From the NCBI RefSeq assembly GCF_026151205.1, contig NC_087073.1:6283001-6347000 (forward strand): a DNA stretch of 64,000 bases, in the 5' to 3' direction. Every line of letters starts with the position of its first letter. The stretch's first letter is position 1. The translations under genes were made by a program, and so were the position numbers. Shown here one piece after another: positions 62,500 through 64,000 of this stretch. The notes under the pieces are model-generated. The model was not told where the DNA came from. It ran no database searches and saw only the letters and a program-made list of their open reading frames with translations. This DNA is from Bolinopsis microptera (taxonomy: Eukaryota; Ctenophora; Tentaculata; Lobata; Bolinopsidae).

Positions 62500-64000
62500 T
62501 TTAGGAAGTTACTGTATAGTACTGATAATAATCTTACTATATATAAAGCGAGACGATATATATATAGAGCAGCTCTCAAAGAAGTCAAAGGTTGGAAAGA
62601 CATTGTAATCAGACCATTCGATAAAGGAGTAGGATTCTTCCTTCTTAGTGAAGAAGATTATATTCAACGAATAGGTGTACATTTAAATGATAGATCTGTA
62701 TATAGTATTGTAAATAATGTAGATGATTTAGTTGTAGAATTGATTGATAAAATTTCGAATTGGACAATTGAGTTTAAAGATGAATTAGGTATGTCCAAGA
62801 AGGTCAAGGAGTGGGTTATTCCATGTACTGAGCTTAACCAGCCTGGAAACATGTACCTGAATCCCAAGGCACACAAACCACCTTTGTATCCTGGGAGGAT
62901 GATTACCACCGGCTGTGGTTCATACATTGAAAACCTTTCTGCCTTGACTGCGTATGAATTGAAGAAGGCTACTTTGAATTATAGAATTATTGATACCCCT
63001 CACTTTCTGAGGAAGATTGATAGCCTGAACGAGTCTAGCATATTGTTGGGAAAGGAGGTTATACATGTTGCCATCGATATATCTAACATGTTTACCAACA
63101 TTCCTAGGGATATGGGGATCCAACAATGCACTAAGCACCTGAATAAAAGGAGTAGTGGTGATCAATTGTTTAGTACAGAATGCATTATTAGTGCACTAGA
63201 AATTACTCTTGATTACAACATTGCTTCATTTAACAGTATAACATACCGCCAGGAGCGTGGAGCAGCGATGGGTCCTAAGAACTCATGTGAGTATGCTGAT
63301 TGTGCTATGGATAAGATTGATATTTTAGTTAACGAAGGAGATCTAGAATATGGCCCGCCTCATAGACCAGCATTCTGGGGTAGATTACGTGATGACATTT
63401 ATATGGCTTGGCCCGGTACTGTTGAGGAATTATTACAATTCATGGAATGGCTCAATAGTATCCACCCAAACCTTTTGTTTACTTACGACTACTCTAGGGA
63501 CGGCGTTGAGTTTCTAGACACCTATGTCTATGCTGTTGGTGATGTTGTCCACACCAAACTCTACTCTAAACCTAGTGACACCCACTGCTACCTTATCCCC
63601 ACGTCATGCCATAGGAACCATGTTGTAAAAAACATACCTTTTGGAGTGGCGAGGCGGGTGAGACAGAACAACAGTGAAGATACTAACTTCTTGGAGCAGA
63701 GAGAGGTCTATACACGTTACCTTCTAGCCCGAGGTTATCATTCCAGTATTATAGAAGATGCCTTTAACAAATTTAGTGATATAGCTAATAGGAAAAACTT
63801 GTATACCCTTAAAGACAAGGATGAGTCGACTGCCTGTTTAATACCCATGGTGATGGATCAAAATCCAGCACTTCCCAACATGGGGGGCATTATCCATAAG
63901 TATAAGCACCTTCTCAACCTTGATCCGGCCCTGAAGAAGCTGGTACGTGCGGACAGTGTATTCGTGAGTCATCGAAAGAATCAAACTATCGGTGGCATGC
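62500..64000 (+). mobile_element. Penelope-like element, reverse transcriptase, runs off the window
   Basis: One frame stays open from 62500 (after TGA 62497-62499) to the window end. It encodes a Penelope-type RT. An N-terminal part reads DIVIRPFDKGVGFFLL, followed by MYLNPKAHKPP and RMITTGCGSYIEN. Motif A is AIDISNMFTNIP (Asp at 63076), motif B is ERGAAMGPKNS, and motif C is LRDDIYMAW (Asp-Asp at 63391-63396). The KLYSKPSDTHCYL and SCHRNHVVKNIPFGVARRVR block is characteristic of the group. A GIY-YIG endonuclease, if present, would lie beyond 64000. Motif C lacks the usual YxDD tyrosine. The element is probably 5'-truncated and lies opposite to CCDC77. The coding frame is intact in the window. 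Confidence 0.88.

Overview
The window is nuclear DNA of an intron-rich, AT-rich animal, most likely an invertebrate. The species cannot be fixed from the sequence; a cnidarian-like genome would fit. The evidence is six recognisable animal genes with GT-AG introns of about 0.2 to 5 kb, CR1/L1-type LINE pieces, a Penelope-like element, tRNA-derived SINE pieces and many TIR-flanked MITEs.

Layout. At 0.2-3.3 kb (+) lies the 3' part of a PRELI-domain gene with a CR1/jockey-type LINE in its last intron. SDHB follows at 4.2-7.5 kb (+, five exons); its third intron holds a LINE tail and a foldback. At 9.5-10.4 kb (-) is a solitary LINE ORF1-type gene. At 11.2-13.3 kb (+) is a single-exon NERD nuclease-helicase gene, the most unusual coding unit here. 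From 13.3 to 24 kb the DNA is mostly repeats: SINE pieces, DNA-transposon remnants, a doubtful LTR relic, a 1.24-kb tandem duplication and MITEs. It also holds the last two exons of an unidentified gene at 20.6-21.0 kb. A complete nine-exon alpha-arrestin (ARRDC) gene lies at 24.9-28.5 kb (-). From 28.5 to 45.5 kb I see no gene, only palindromes, MITEs and a foldback.

From 45.5 to 62.5 kb four minus-strand genes are packed closely. They are ILVBL/HACL2 (11 exons found, last exon missing), a single-exon PPOX with an apparent one-base indel, an MGLL-like alpha/beta-hydrolase whose nucleophile serine is glycine, and the 3' half of CCDC77. One CCDC77 intron holds a 326-bp satellite in two opposite orientations. 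The window ends inside a Penelope-like reverse transcriptase on the plus strand (62.5-64 kb); another piece of the same family lies near 22.8 kb.

The host genes do not form an operon. SDHB (respiration), PPOX (haem synthesis) and PRELI (mitochondrial lipid transfer) are mitochondrial; ILVBL (2-hydroxyacyl-CoA cleavage), ARRDC (trafficking) and CCDC77 (centrosome) act elsewhere. Exon borders were set by hand from GT/AG sites, reading-frame continuity and remembered family sequences.
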